A stretch of 64,000 nucleotides of DNA, from NCBI GenBank assembly GCA_902491395.1, contig CABUHO010000004.1, positions 52,195-116,194 on the forward strand, in the 5' to 3' direction. Source of the stretch: an uncultured Collinsella sp. (GTDB taxonomy: Bacteria > Actinomycetota > Coriobacteriia > Coriobacteriales > Coriobacteriaceae). Position numbers and translations under genes: made by a program. Shown piece after piece: positions 1 through 7,517 of this stretch. Numbering within the stretch: the first letter of the stretch is position 1; each line of letters opens with the position of its first letter. The notes under the pieces are model-generated. The model worked only from the letters and a program-made list of their open reading frames with translations, was not told the DNA's origin and did not search any database.

Positions 1-370
1 GCAGAACCTCCTCGGGGTCAGATGCGTTGCGCACGATCTGGCTCGCGAGCTCCACGTTCTCCTTGGCCGTGAGGTTTGAGACCAGGTTGTAGAACTGGAA
101 CACAAAACCCACGTCCGTGCGGCGGTAGTCGGTGAGCTGATGTGAGTTGTACTGCGCGATGTCCTTGCCATCGATGACGACCGAGCCCTCCGAGGCTGTG
201 TCCATGCCGCCGAGGATGTTGAGCAGCGTGGACTTGCCGGCACCGGAGGAGCCCAGGATCACCACGAGCTCGCCCTTTTCGACTGTGAAGCTCACGTCGT
301 TGTTTGCCAGAATCTCGGTCGAGCCGCTCTGGTAGCGTTTGGTCTCGTGCGTGACCTCGATGTAAGCCAT
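1..370 (-). CDS. ABC transporter ATP-binding protein, MacB/LolD type (partial)
   Basis: The gene is cut by the window edge; only about the first 123 codons are visible, starting at the ATG complementary to 368-370. The reading frame is open to base 1. Walker A (GSSGAGKST, residues 40-48) and a Q-loop segment (VGFVFQFYNL) identify an ABC ATPase. The N-terminal layout matches the MacB/LolD/FtsE-like subfamily, which usually pairs with an FtsX-like permease for export of lipids, peptides or antibiotics at the membrane. It is divergent from a TetR regulator, and the shared promoter region carries two copies of a 22-bp operator-like site, so it is probably the TetR target. Substrate unknown; a permease should lie to the left. 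Confidence 0.9.
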   Translation of the reverse strand, partial: MAYIEVTHETKRYQSGSTEILANNDVSFTVEKGELVVILGSSGAGKSTLLNILGGMDTASEGSVVIDGKDIAQYNSHQLTDYRRTDVGFVFQFYNLVSNLTAKENVELASQIVRNASDPEEVL

Positions 371-377
371 ATACACT

Positions 378-474
378 CCTTAAATGAACAACGTGTTGAC
401 TAAAAACTGAAAACATTCTAGTCTTGATGCTGTGAGTTTCAATGAGCAATAATCAACAGGTTGTTCATTTAAGG
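378..474. promoter_or_regulatory. Paired 22-bp inverted sites between ABC gene and tetR
   Basis: Bases 378-399 and 453-474 are reverse complements of each other with one mismatch in 22. Both contain GTTGTTCATTTAAGG on one strand. One copy lies just upstream of the ABC gene start, the other just upstream of the tetR ribosome binding site, with centres about 75 bp apart. This is the expected arrangement for a local TetR repressor that controls both divergent genes. The operator role is inferred from position and repetition. Confidence 0.7.
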
Positions 475-494
475 TGTTTGAACAGGAGTTTTCT

Positions 495-1103
495 ATGTCA
501 GGAGAACGCGCGGAGCGGACTCGTCAGACGAGGCGCCGCATCAAGGAGGCCCTTGTTGAGTTGATTGCCGAGAAGGGCTTTGATTCGCTGACGGTCTCGG
601 ATGTTACTCGTCGTGCGCATATCAATCGCGGCACATTCTACCTGCACTTTACCGATAAATATGACATGATGGCCAAGCTCGAGGACGAACTCATAGCGCG
701 CCTTGAACAGGTTTTACTGCAAGAGGGGGACGAACCTCATGACCCCCGGGACCTGTTTCCCTATGAGAGGCTCCTGCCGGCGCTTGAGCTTGTTGCGCAA
801 GACATCGATTTCGTCCGCGCTGTGGCGGGGCGCGGGGGAGATCCTGAGTTTTCGTCCAAGCTCAGGTCGGTCATCGAGGGCCTGTTTGCCCAGGGGCTTG
901 AGCGCTCGGACTGCACCCTGCGCGACGATGACGAGCTTCCCCTGGTTTACGCGCGCGAGCTCGCGCTTAGCCACGTGCTAACGATCATCAATCTCTGGCT
1001 CGAACGTGGCGGTACCGAATCTCCCGAGCAGCTCGCCCGCATCATCGTTGGCGCAAAAGACGTCAGCCCCGCCAGCCTACTCATTGGGGACAGACTTACA
1101 TGA
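495..1103 (+). CDS. TetR/AcrR family transcriptional regulator
   Basis: A 202-residue protein with an N-terminal TetR-type helix-turn-helix (RRRIKEALVELIAEKGF, then SLTVSDVTRRAHINRGTFYLHF, roughly residues 12-55) and an all-helical C-terminal half expected to bind ligand. The chosen ATG has AGGAG six bases upstream; an in-frame upstream ATG at 474 has no such site. It is divergent from an ABC exporter ATPase and flanked by paired inverted sites, so it probably represses that transporter and itself. The last eight codons and the stop (1080-1103) lie inside the left palindromic repeat of the neighbouring RAYT element, so the original C-terminus was probably different. Confidence 0.88.
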   Translation: MSGERAERTRQTRRRIKEALVELIAEKGFDSLTVSDVTRRAHINRGTFYLHFTDKYDMMAKLEDELIARLEQVLLQEGDEPHDPRDLFPYERLLPALELVAQDIDFVRAVAGRGGDPEFSSKLRSVIEGLFAQGLERSDCTLRDDDELPLVYARELALSHVLTIINLWLERGGTESPEQLARIIVGAKDVSPASLLIGDRLT

Positions 1104-1128
1104 GTGTTTCCACTCATTTGGGACAGAC
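1080..1128 (+). repeat. Left palindromic repeat of the RAYT element
   Basis: A 49-bp sequence that recurs as its reverse complement at 2109-2157 with four mismatches. It contains CTCATTGGGGACAGAC and a second similar unit (CTCATTTGGGACAGAC) 32 bases on, separated by a hairpin ATGAGTG-TTTC-CACTCAT (1100-1117). The GGGGACAGAC motif next to a REP-associated tyrosine transposase fits a REP-type substrate of that enzyme. The repeat supplies the end of the upstream tetR frame. Confidence 0.8.
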
Positions 1129-1258
1129 ATGGATTTGCAATTTTGCCGTTCTGGGCCTGTTTTTGGTGCGGATTGGCTATAAATAGGTCACAGGCTCAGC
1201 ATTTCGCGTTCCTTCTCTCCTTTTAGGTGTTGCCTGTTCGGCTTTGAAAGGAGAGGCT

Positions 1259-2035
1259 ATGCCCCGATGCGCCCGCGAAATTTCGCTCACCGGCTATTAC
1301 CACGTCTTTGACCGCGGCAACTCCAAACAGATCATTTTTGAAGATGATTCCGACCGGTATCGTTTCTTATCGGACATCTCGGACAGGTTTGCGTGCCATG
1401 ACGTGGCGGTGTTGGCCTGGTGCCTTATGGACAACCACTTCCATTTGATGGTTGATGATCCATATGACAACCTTTCAAAGGCAATGCAGTGCGCGCTGAC
1501 GGCCTATGCCAAGTATTTCAATGGGAAAACCGGAAGAACGGGCCATCTGTTTGATAATCGCTATTCGCGGGTCGCGGTCGAGTCGGACACGCAGGCGGTC
1601 CAGTTGCTCGATTATATCCATCTCAATCCTGTGAAAGGCGCGCTCGACTCGCTCGATGCGTACCGCTGGTCAAGCTTCAAGGCATATCAGCTGGGCTACG
1701 ATCCCTTTGATATCTGCGATGCGGCTCCCATGCTCGATATTGTCGGGGGTTCCCGTCGCTATTGCGAGCATCTTAAGGAAGTTGCCGGGTGCATCTGGTC
1801 AGTGGAGGTTCTTCCACGCCGGCGGATCCCCGATGAGGAGGCCCTTTCCGTTGCGCGTGAAGTCCTGCCGAGCATAGATCCTGCGCTGCTCAAGGCCCTG
1901 CCGCGGCACGAACGCGATGCCTGTCTGCTGAGGCTCAGACGGGCGCATCTCACGGTCAAGCAAATTGCCCGTATCACCGGTATCGGCGCTACAAGCGTGA
2001 CCAAGGCCACTGCAGGCTGGAATGAGGCTGCGTGA
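1259..2035 (+). CDS. REP-associated tyrosine transposase (RAYT, IS200-like Y1 family)
   Basis: A 258-residue Y1_Tnp-family protein. The HUH motif is visible as H60-F-H62 within MDNHFHLMV, and the catalytic tyrosine is expected in YAKYFN (residues 83-88). The HLFDNRY and DYIHLNPVKG motifs are typical of RAYTs. The C-terminus (about 230-255) holds a predicted helix-turn-helix (LTVKQIARITGIGATSVTKA). The start at 1259 has GGAGAG upstream; an upstream GTG-type start is less likely. RAYTs cut single-stranded palindromic REP sequences. Here the gene lies between 49-bp inverted repeats, so the unit 1080-2157 looks like a complete element. The reading frame is intact, so it may be active. Confidence 0.93.
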   Translation: MPRCAREISLTGYYHVFDRGNSKQIIFEDDSDRYRFLSDISDRFACHDVAVLAWCLMDNHFHLMVDDPYDNLSKAMQCALTAYAKYFNGKTGRTGHLFDNRYSRVAVESDTQAVQLLDYIHLNPVKGALDSLDAYRWSSFKAYQLGYDPFDICDAAPMLDIVGGSRRYCEHLKEVAGCIWSVEVLPRRRIPDEEALSVAREVLPSIDPALLKALPRHERDACLLRLRRAHLTVKQIARITGIGATSVTKATAGWNEAA

Positions 2036-2108
2036 GGCGGGGATTAGGGCCGATCGGCGCGCCGTGGGTTCATCGGTGCGCTGCAAGCTTGGGAAAGCGC
2101 TCATCTAA

Positions 2109-2157
2109 GTCTGTCCCCAATGCGTGAAAACACTCATGTAAGCCTGTCCCCAATGAG
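2109..2157 (-). repeat. Right palindromic repeat of the RAYT element
   Basis: Reverse complement of the repeat at 1080-1128 with four mismatches over 49 bp. It again has two copies of the GGGGACAG core around a near-perfect hairpin (ATGCGTG-AAAA-CACTCAT, one mismatch). It closes the RAYT-bearing unit on the right, 73 bases after the transposase stop. Confidence 0.8.
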
Positions 2158-2160
2158 TGC

Positions 2161-2194
2161 AAAAAAGGCGCCCTCCGTGGGGGAGGACGCCTTT
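2161..2194 (-). terminator. Rho-independent terminator of rpmB
   Basis: On the minus strand, a GC-rich stem (AAAGGCG-CCTCC paired with GGAGG-CGCCTTT) is followed by six T residues (the A-run 2161-2166 on the + strand). It lies 69 bases after the rpmB stop and next to the RAYT right repeat. Confidence 0.85.
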
Positions 2195-2262
2195 GGTAAG
2201 TTCTATGTGAACGCGAGGTCTTTGACCCGGAGAGTCCGAGGTACTTGTTGGTAAGACCTTAT

Positions 2263-2451
2263 TTAGGAGCGCGCAACCTTGCCGGACTTGAGGCAGGTGG
2301 AGCAAACGTTCATCTTGCGACGGTGACCATCGACAACAACATAGACGCGCTGGATGTTGGGGCGGAACTTACGATTGGTGACGCGGTGAGAGTGGCTGAT
2401 GGAGCGACCGGCAACGGGGTGCTTACCGCAAACTTCGCAAACTTTGGACAT
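2263..2451 (-). CDS. rpmB: 50S ribosomal protein L28
   Basis: A 62-residue basic protein of normal L28 length (MSKVCEVCGK..., then SHSHRVTNRKFRPNIQ). L28 is a late-assembly component of the large ribosomal subunit. Two CxxC pairs (CEVC near the N-terminus and CSTC near the C-terminus) show it is the zinc-binding C+ form. The start used here has AAGGAGG seven to eight bases upstream; a longer in-frame extension to 2499 lacks support. The gene stands alone on the minus strand with its own terminator at 2161-2194. Confidence 0.97.
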   Translation of the reverse strand: MSKVCEVCGKHPVAGRSISHSHRVTNRKFRPNIQRVYVVVDGHRRKMNVCSTCLKSGKVARS

Positions 2452-2774
2452 AACTGACCCTCCTTGGGCGACAAACGAACATGTCGCGTTAACAAACAAG
2501 CCTGAACTATAGCACAGAAGCAGCTCCCTGTGCGTAATCTACACAGAGATATTCCTCTTATGGCGATAGTGCCCACGCTACGGCCCTGGACGTAGATCCG
2601 ATTTGCGTGCAGCAGAGGGGATTATGCCAGCTCGTGCGTGCGTTTTCAAGCTCGTCCCACAAATATATATAGGTTTATTGAGCGTAGGGCTCCGTTTACG
2701 GATTGCTCTGTATTTATGCTCGCAATTAAGCTCAAGGTTGGCTACACTATCCCTTGACCATTAAAGGGGTACGA
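2452..2774. other. Intergenic region upstream of rpmB and pyrR
   Basis: No gene is apparent. The rpmB ribosome binding site lies at 2459-2465. The stretch is locally AT-rich around 2640-2750 and should hold the divergent promoters of rpmB and the pyr operon. A TACACT at 2743-2748 is the best -10 candidate for pyr, but no convincing -35 is seen. Confidence 0.4.
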
Positions 2775-2864
2775 GATACCCACATGGAATTACATAGCTG
2801 CCAAAGAGCAGCCCTTCCTGTGGGTGTCTGGTCCGCTTTGAGCGGTCGGGCATCTATTTTTTTT
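2775..2864 (+). promoter_or_regulatory. pyr leader: PyrR-type hairpin followed by attenuator terminator
   Basis: First hairpin: CCCACA-T-GGAA (2779-2789) pairs with TTCC-TGTGGG (2815-2824). An internal loop follows, then an upper stem GCTGC/GCAGC capped by the hexaloop CAAAGA (2802-2807). The characterised PyrR RNA loop is CNGNGA, so five of six positions fit. Second hairpin: a stem around CCGCT-TTG-AGCGG (2824-2853) followed by eight T residues (2857-2864), a typical intrinsic terminator 40 bases before pyrR. The lower stem of the first hairpin can extend (GATACCCACA with TGTGGGTGTC, 2775-2784 and 2819-2828) and then competes with the base of the terminator. UMP/PRPP-dependent attenuation by PyrR is inferred. 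Confidence 0.8.
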
Positions 2865-2903
2865 GACTGTGTCAGCAGTCAAGACATGTGAGGAAGGAGA
2901 TCG

Positions 2904-3488
2904 ATGGGCACGACTTCCCCCAAGGCGGTCATCATGGACGAGACCGCCGTCAATCGAGCGATGACCCGCATCGCGCACGAGATTCTCGAGCGCAACGAGG
3001 GCTGTGAAGACCTCGCTCTGGTCGGCATCGTCACGCGCGGCGACCTTCTGGCAAAGAAGCTCGCCGAGGAGATCAAGGAGATCGAGGGCGTCGACGTTCC
3101 GCTCGGCAGCCTCGACATCAGCTTCTATCGCGATGACTATGCGACCAATTTCGCTCCCGCGATCCACGCCACCAACATTCCCTTCAGCGTCGACGGCAAG
3201 CGCGTCGTGCTGGTGGACGACATCCTGTATACGGGTCGTACCATTCGCGCCGCTCTGGACGCCGTCATGGACCTGGGCCGTCCGAGCCGCATCGAGCTGG
3301 CGGTCCTCGTTGACCGCGGCCACCGTGAGCTCCCCATCTCGCCGGACTTTGTCGGCAAGAACGTTCCCTCGTCGCATGAGGAGAACGTGCACCTATATAT
3401 GAAGGAAGTCGACGGCCACACCGCTGTCGAGATTAACGACGTCGCGCCGGGTTCCCATGTGGGCTCCGCGCCGCTGGGAGGTGAGTAG
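2904..3488 (+). CDS. pyrR: Bifunctional pyr operon regulator / uracil phosphoribosyltransferase PyrR
   Basis: A 194-residue type I phosphoribosyltransferase. The PRPP-binding loop VVLVDDILYTGRT is at residues 101-113, followed by the PyrR-typical LVDRGHRELPI(S)PDFVGKN. PyrR binds pyr mRNA leaders in response to UMP and PRPP and has modest uracil phosphoribosyltransferase activity. It is first in the pyr operon, 40 bases after a leader terminator preceded by a PyrR-like RNA hairpin, so attenuation of its own operon is likely. The start has GGAAGGAG upstream. The C-terminal tail (after about residue 180) is a few residues longer than in Bacillus PyrR and contains the ribosome binding site of pyrB. 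Confidence 0.97.
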   Translation: MGTTSPKAVIMDETAVNRAMTRIAHEILERNEGCEDLALVGIVTRGDLLAKKLAEEIKEIEGVDVPLGSLDISFYRDDYATNFAPAIHATNIPFSVDGKRVVLVDDILYTGRTIRAALDAVMDLGRPSRIELAVLVDRGHRELPISPDFVGKNVPSSHEENVHLYMKEVDGHTAVEINDVAPGSHVGSAPLGGE

Positions 3489-3492
3489 TACC

Positions 3493-4437
3493 GTGGCGTT
3501 CAACCATAAGCACCTGATCGACATTACCGAGTACTCCGAAGAGGACATCAAGCTCATCCTCGAGACCGCCAAGGCGTTCTCCGAGGTCAACGAGCGTGCG
3601 ATCAAAAAGGTCCCCACGCTCAAGGGCAAGACCATCGTCAACATGTTTAACGAGCCCTCGACGCGCACGCGCAGCTCCTTCGAGCTTGCCGAGAAGCGTC
3701 TTTCGGCCGACAGCCTCAACTTTGGCGGCTCCTCGACCTCCACGGTCAAGGGCGAGAGCCTCGTCGATACCGTCGAGACCCTCAACGCCTATAAGATCGA
3801 CTGCATCGTCGTGCGCGACAAGCACGCCGGCGCGCCCTACATCGTCACGCAGAACTCGCCCGCGAGCGTCATCTGCGCCGGCGACGGCAAGCACAACCAC
3901 CCCACGCAGGCCCTGCTCGACCTGTACACCATCTGGGAGCACAAGGGCGACTTCCACGGTCTGAAGGTCGCCGTCGTCGGCGATATCGCGCACTCCCGTG
4001 TCTGCGGCTCGCTGATCCCCGCCCTTAAGATCATGGGCTGCGAGACCTACGCCGTCGCCCCCGGCACGCTGCTGCCGCCGGCGCCCGAGGTCCTGGGCTG
4101 CGACCACGTGACGAGCGACCTCGATTCCGTCCTGCCCGAGCTGGACGTCGTCTACATGCTGCGCGTGCAGCAGGAGCGCCTCGAGGGCGCTCCGTTCCCG
4201 ACCATTCGTGAGTACCACAAGCTCTTCGGCCTGACCAAGGACCGCGAGAAGCTCATGAAGCCCGACGCGATCATCTGTCACCCGGGCCCCATCAACCGCG
4301 GCGTTGAGTTCGACTCCTATATGGCCGACCACCCGCAACGCTCCGTCATCCTGGAGCAGGTCTACGCCGGTATCTGCGTGCGTATGGCTATCCTGTATCT
4401 GCTGCTTGGAGGTGCCGATAATGGCCTTGCTTCTTAA
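3493..4437 (+). CDS. pyrB: Aspartate carbamoyltransferase catalytic subunit
   Basis: A 314-residue ATCase catalytic chain that condenses carbamoyl phosphate with aspartate, the committed step of UMP synthesis. The carbamoyl-phosphate loop STRTR (residues 56-60) is visible, as are the HPTQALLDL and CHPGPINRGVE motifs. The start is taken as GTG 3493, preceded by GGGAGG and four bases after the pyrR stop; a longer frame from 3457 overlaps pyrR without a better site. No regulatory chain pyrI is present in the operon. The 3' end overlaps pyrC by 17 bases, suggesting translational coupling. Confidence 0.97.
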   Translation: MAFNHKHLIDITEYSEEDIKLILETAKAFSEVNERAIKKVPTLKGKTIVNMFNEPSTRTRSSFELAEKRLSADSLNFGGSSTSTVKGESLVDTVETLNAYKIDCIVVRDKHAGAPYIVTQNSPASVICAGDGKHNHPTQALLDLYTIWEHKGDFHGLKVAVVGDIAHSRVCGSLIPALKIMGCETYAVAPGTLLPPAPEVLGCDHVTSDLDSVLPELDVVYMLRVQQERLEGAPFPTIREYHKLFGLTKDREKLMKPDAIICHPGPINRGVEFDSYMADHPQRSVILEQVYAGICVRMAILYLLLGGADNGLAS

Positions 4438-5710
4438 GAATGCCCACGTCGTCGACCCGTCCGTCGAGCTTGACGGTGTCGTTGACGTCCTTATCGACGG
4501 CGACAAGATCGCCGAGGTCGGTGAGAACCTCGCCGCCGAGGGAGCCGAGGTCCGCGACCTTTCCGGTAAGTACCTCGTCCCTGGCCTGGTGGACATGCAC
4601 GTCCACCTGCGCGAGCCCGGCTACGAGGTAAAAGAGGACATCGAGAGCGGCACCCGCGCAGCTGCCAAGGGCGGCTTCACCGGCGTGTGCGCCATGCCCA
4701 ACACCGACCCCGTCACCGATAACGGTACCGTCGTTGAGTTCGTCAAGTCCCGCGCTGCCGAGGTCGGCCACTGCCGCGTCTATCCTTCTGGCGCCATGAC
4801 CCGTGGTCTTAAGGGCGAGGCCATGTCCGAGATGGGCGATATGGTCGCCCACGGCGCCGTCGCCTTCACCGACGACGGTCGCGGCGTGCAGGGCGCAGGC
4901 ATGCTTCGTCGCTGCATGGACTACGGCAAGATGTTCGGCAAGGTCTTTATGAGCCACTGCCAGGACGAGGACCTGGTCGGCCACGGCCAGATCAACGAGG
5001 GCAAGGTCTCTACCCGTTTGGCTCTCGAGGGCTGGCCGGCTGCCGGCGAGGAGCTCCAGATCGCCCGCGACATCGAGATCGCCAAGCTGACCGGCGCCAA
5101 GCTGCACATCCAGCACATCTCCACCGCCCATGGCTTGGAGATCGTGCGTGCCGGTAAGGCCGCTGGCGTTCAGGTTACCTGCGAGGCCACCCCGCACCAC
5201 ATGTTCCTGACCGAGAACGACCTGGACGAGACCTACAACACCTCGCTCAAGGTCAACCCGCCGCTGCGTACCGAGGAGGATGCCGAGGCCATCCGCCAGG
5301 GCGTCATCGACGGCACCGTCGACGCTATCGTCACTGATCACGCTCCCCACACCCCGTGGGAGAAGGCCCGTGAGTTCGAGCTTGCGCCCTTCGGCATGAT
5401 CGGCCTCGAGACCTCGCTGTCGCTCGTACTCACCGAGCTGGTCAACACGGGCAAGATGAGCGTGGGCCGCATGGTCGAGCTCATGGCCATCAAGCCGCGT
5501 GAGATTCTGGGTCTCGACCAGGTTCAGGTCAAGGCGGGCTCCGTTGCCGACCTGACCGTGTTCGACCCCTCTGCCACCTGGACGGTCGGCGAGGACGGTT
5601 ACGAGTCGCGCGCCGAGAACTCCGGTTTTGCCGGCCGCACGCTTACCGGTCGTGCCACCGATGTGTTTGTCGGCGGTAAGCAGACGCTCGCCGATGGCTG
5701 CATCTGCTAG
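4421..5710 (+). CDS. pyrC: Dihydroorotase
   Basis: A 429-residue class I dihydroorotase that cyclises carbamoyl-aspartate to dihydroorotate using a metal centre. The metal motif DMHVHLREPG is at residues 59-68 and the C-terminal IVTDHAPH motif is present, with HCQDEDL, HIQHIST and ATPHH in between. ATG 4421 is preceded by GGAGG inside the end of pyrB; the genes overlap by 17 bases. A longer in-frame extension to 4304 is a shadow of pyrB. It is followed by a 92-base gap with a hairpin before pyrK. Confidence 0.97.
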   Translation: MALLLKNAHVVDPSVELDGVVDVLIDGDKIAEVGENLAAEGAEVRDLSGKYLVPGLVDMHVHLREPGYEVKEDIESGTRAAAKGGFTGVCAMPNTDPVTDNGTVVEFVKSRAAEVGHCRVYPSGAMTRGLKGEAMSEMGDMVAHGAVAFTDDGRGVQGAGMLRRCMDYGKMFGKVFMSHCQDEDLVGHGQINEGKVSTRLALEGWPAAGEELQIARDIEIAKLTGAKLHIQHISTAHGLEIVRAGKAAGVQVTCEATPHHMFLTENDLDETYNTSLKVNPPLRTEEDAEAIRQGVIDGTVDAIVTDHAPHTPWEKAREFELAPFGMIGLETSLSLVLTELVNTGKMSVGRMVELMAIKPREILGLDQVQVKAGSVADLTVFDPSATWTVGEDGYESRAENSGFAGRTLTGRATDVFVGGKQTLADGCIC

Positions 5711-5730
5711 CATAGCCTTATCGCTTTTGT

Positions 5731-5787
5731 GCGCGGTGCCCTTGCGGTGCCGCGCTTTCTGTTCGCCTGAACCATGCAACCGCATGG
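5731..5787 (+). terminator. Candidate partial terminator between pyrC and pyrK
   Basis: GCGCGG..CC (5731-5740) pairs with GG..CCGCGC (5746-5755) and is followed by TTTCTGTT, giving a terminator-like hairpin in the only sizeable gap of the pyr operon. A second small stem CCATGC-AACC-GCATGG (5772-5787) sits just before the pyrK ribosome binding site. The T-run is interrupted, so it may only reduce read-through. Confidence 0.45.
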
Positions 5788-5802
5788 GGGATTGGAGCGT
5801 CT

Positions 5803-6594
5803 ATGCCCACACCTTCCACTGCACGCATGCACGACTTCGAGGTCGTCTCGAACCAGGAGATCGCCGACGGCATCTTCTCGCTCGTTATCTCGGCCCCCAA
5901 GCTTGCAAGTGCGCTCAAGCCCGGCCAGTTTGTGAACATTGCCGTGCCCGGCGATGCGTCCTCGCTGCTTCGCGTGCCCCTGAGCTTCTATCGCGCCGAC
6001 GCCCAAGCCGGCACCGTCGAGCTGTGGTACGCCGTTGTGGGCGACGACACCCGTCGTCTGTCGCAGATGGCCCCCGGTTCCACCTCTAATCTGCTGGGCC
6101 CTGGCGGCCGCGGCTGGCTTGTGCCCGAGGGCACTAGGAAGGCGCTGCTCGTTGCGGGCGGCATCGGTGTTCCGCCCGTGCTGTGCCTTGCCGGCAAGCT
6201 TGCCGAGCAGGGTGTGGCCGTCGACGTGTGCCTGGGCTTTGGCACCGCGTCCAAGGCCGTGGGAGTCGAAGAGTTCCGCGCGCTGGGCGCCACGGTCAAC
6301 GTGTGCACCGACGACGGCTCGCTCGGCACGCACGGTTTTTGCACCGACCCGGCAGCCGAGCTGCTTGGAGAGGGCGGCTACGACTACGTCGCCAGCTGCG
6401 GTCCCGCCGTCATGATGAAGAAGGTCGCCGCCGCTGCCGCCGAGGCCGGTGCGTACTGCGAGGTGTCGCTCGAGCGCATGATGAGCTGTGGCTTTGGCGC
6501 CTGCAACACCTGCAATGTCGAGACGGTCGACGGTATGAAGGGTGCTTGCATGTGCGGCCCCGTGTTCGATGCTTCCAAGGTGGTGGTCTTCTAG
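5803..6594 (+). CDS. pyrK: Dihydroorotate dehydrogenase B electron transfer subunit
   Basis: A 263-residue FAD/[2Fe-2S] protein that moves electrons from PyrD to NAD+. An N-terminal flavin domain (RVPLSFYR, residues 55-64) and an NAD-binding segment (LLVAGGIGVPP) precede the C-terminal cluster ligands C229, C234, C237 and C249 (SCGFGACNTC then CMC). Its presence shows that the following PyrD is a class 1B, NAD-linked enzyme. The ATG has TTGGAG upstream. The stop shares one base with the pyrD start. Confidence 0.97.
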   Translation: MPTPSTARMHDFEVVSNQEIADGIFSLVISAPKLASALKPGQFVNIAVPGDASSLLRVPLSFYRADAQAGTVELWYAVVGDDTRRLSQMAPGSTSNLLGPGGRGWLVPEGTRKALLVAGGIGVPPVLCLAGKLAEQGVAVDVCLGFGTASKAVGVEEFRALGATVNVCTDDGSLGTHGFCTDPAAELLGEGGYDYVASCGPAVMMKKVAAAAAEAGAYCEVSLERMMSCGFGACNTCNVETVDGMKGACMCGPVFDASKVVVF

Positions 6595-7517
6595 TGGGTA
6601 CCGTGAACATGACCGTCGATTTCGGCGGCGTCAAGATGCAGAACCCCATCAACACCGCAGCCGGTACCTTTGGCTACGGTTGGCAGTTCCAGAACTTCTT
6701 TGATGTTTCCCAGCTGGGCGCCATCACCACCAAGGGTTGCGCTGCCGAGCCCTGGCCCGGCAATCCCGCGCCCCGCATGGCCGAGATTCCCGGCGGCATG
6801 ATCAACTCCGTGGGCCTTCAGAACCCCGGCGTGGCCGCCTTTGCCCGCGAGTCCGGTCCGTGGCTCGAACAGCTGTCCAAGGACGGCTGCCAGGTCATCT
6901 GTCAGGTTGCCGGCCACTCCGTTGACGAGTTTGTCCGCGCACTCGAGATGTATGTCGAGCTGTGCCCCTGGGCCGCCGGCTACGAGATCAACGTGAGCTG
7001 CCCTAATATCGCCGCCGGCGGTGCCGCCATGGGATCAACGCCCGAGGGCGCCTCCTCCGTTATGGCTGCCTGCCGCAAGGTGACCGATAAGCCGCTGTTC
7101 GTGAAGATGGCACCGGTCAACGTCGCCGAGATCGCCAAGGCCCTCGAGGCTGCCGGCGCCGACGGCCTTTCGGTCATCAACTCCATCCAGGGTATGGCTA
7201 TCGACGTCCATACCCGCAAGTCCCGCGTGGCCAAGCCCAAGGGCGGCCTTTCGGGCCCGCTGTGCCACCACATCGCCGTGCGCATGGTCTGGGAGGTTGC
7301 CCAGGCCGTCGATATCCCCATCAACGGTGTCGGCGGTGTCATGACCGGCGAGGATGCGGCTGAGTTTATCCTGGCCGGCGCCACCTGCGTGTCGGTCGGC
7401 ATGGCCAACTTCGTCGATCCGTGTGCTTCGCTTAAGATCGCGCATGAGCTCGAGGCCTGGGCCGAGTCCCAGGGCGTAAAGGACATCAACGAGCTGGTGG
7501 GTGCTTTCGAATGCTAG
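6594..7517 (+). CDS. pyrD: Dihydroorotate dehydrogenase, class 1B catalytic subunit
   Basis: An FMN protein of about 307 residues oxidising dihydroorotate to orotate as a heteromer with PyrK. Visible family motifs are NTAAGTFGYG, the substrate/active-site region EINVSCPNI (class 1 enzymes use cysteine as base; the Cys lies in this segment) and INGVGGVMTGEDA. Three starts are possible: GTG 6594, overlapping the pyrK stop by one base; GTG 6603; and ATG 6609. The coupled GTG is used here, but ATG 6609 is nearly as likely. The 3' end overlaps pyrF by seven bases. Confidence 0.95.
   Translation: MGTVNMTVDFGGVKMQNPINTAAGTFGYGWQFQNFFDVSQLGAITTKGCAAEPWPGNPAPRMAEIPGGMINSVGLQNPGVAAFARESGPWLEQLSKDGCQVICQVAGHSVDEFVRALEMYVELCPWAAGYEINVSCPNIAAGGAAMGSTPEGASSVMAACRKVTDKPLFVKMAPVNVAEIAKALEAAGADGLSVINSIQGMAIDVHTRKSRVAKPKGGLSGPLCHHIAVRMVWEVAQAVDIPINGVGGVMTGEDAAEFILAGATCVSVGMANFVDPCASLKIAHELEAWAESQGVKDINELVGAFEC

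Noticed and set aside
6183..6593. N-terminal extension of the pyrD frame
   Set aside because: It is read out of frame within pyrK and rich in Arg; family homology begins at about 6609.
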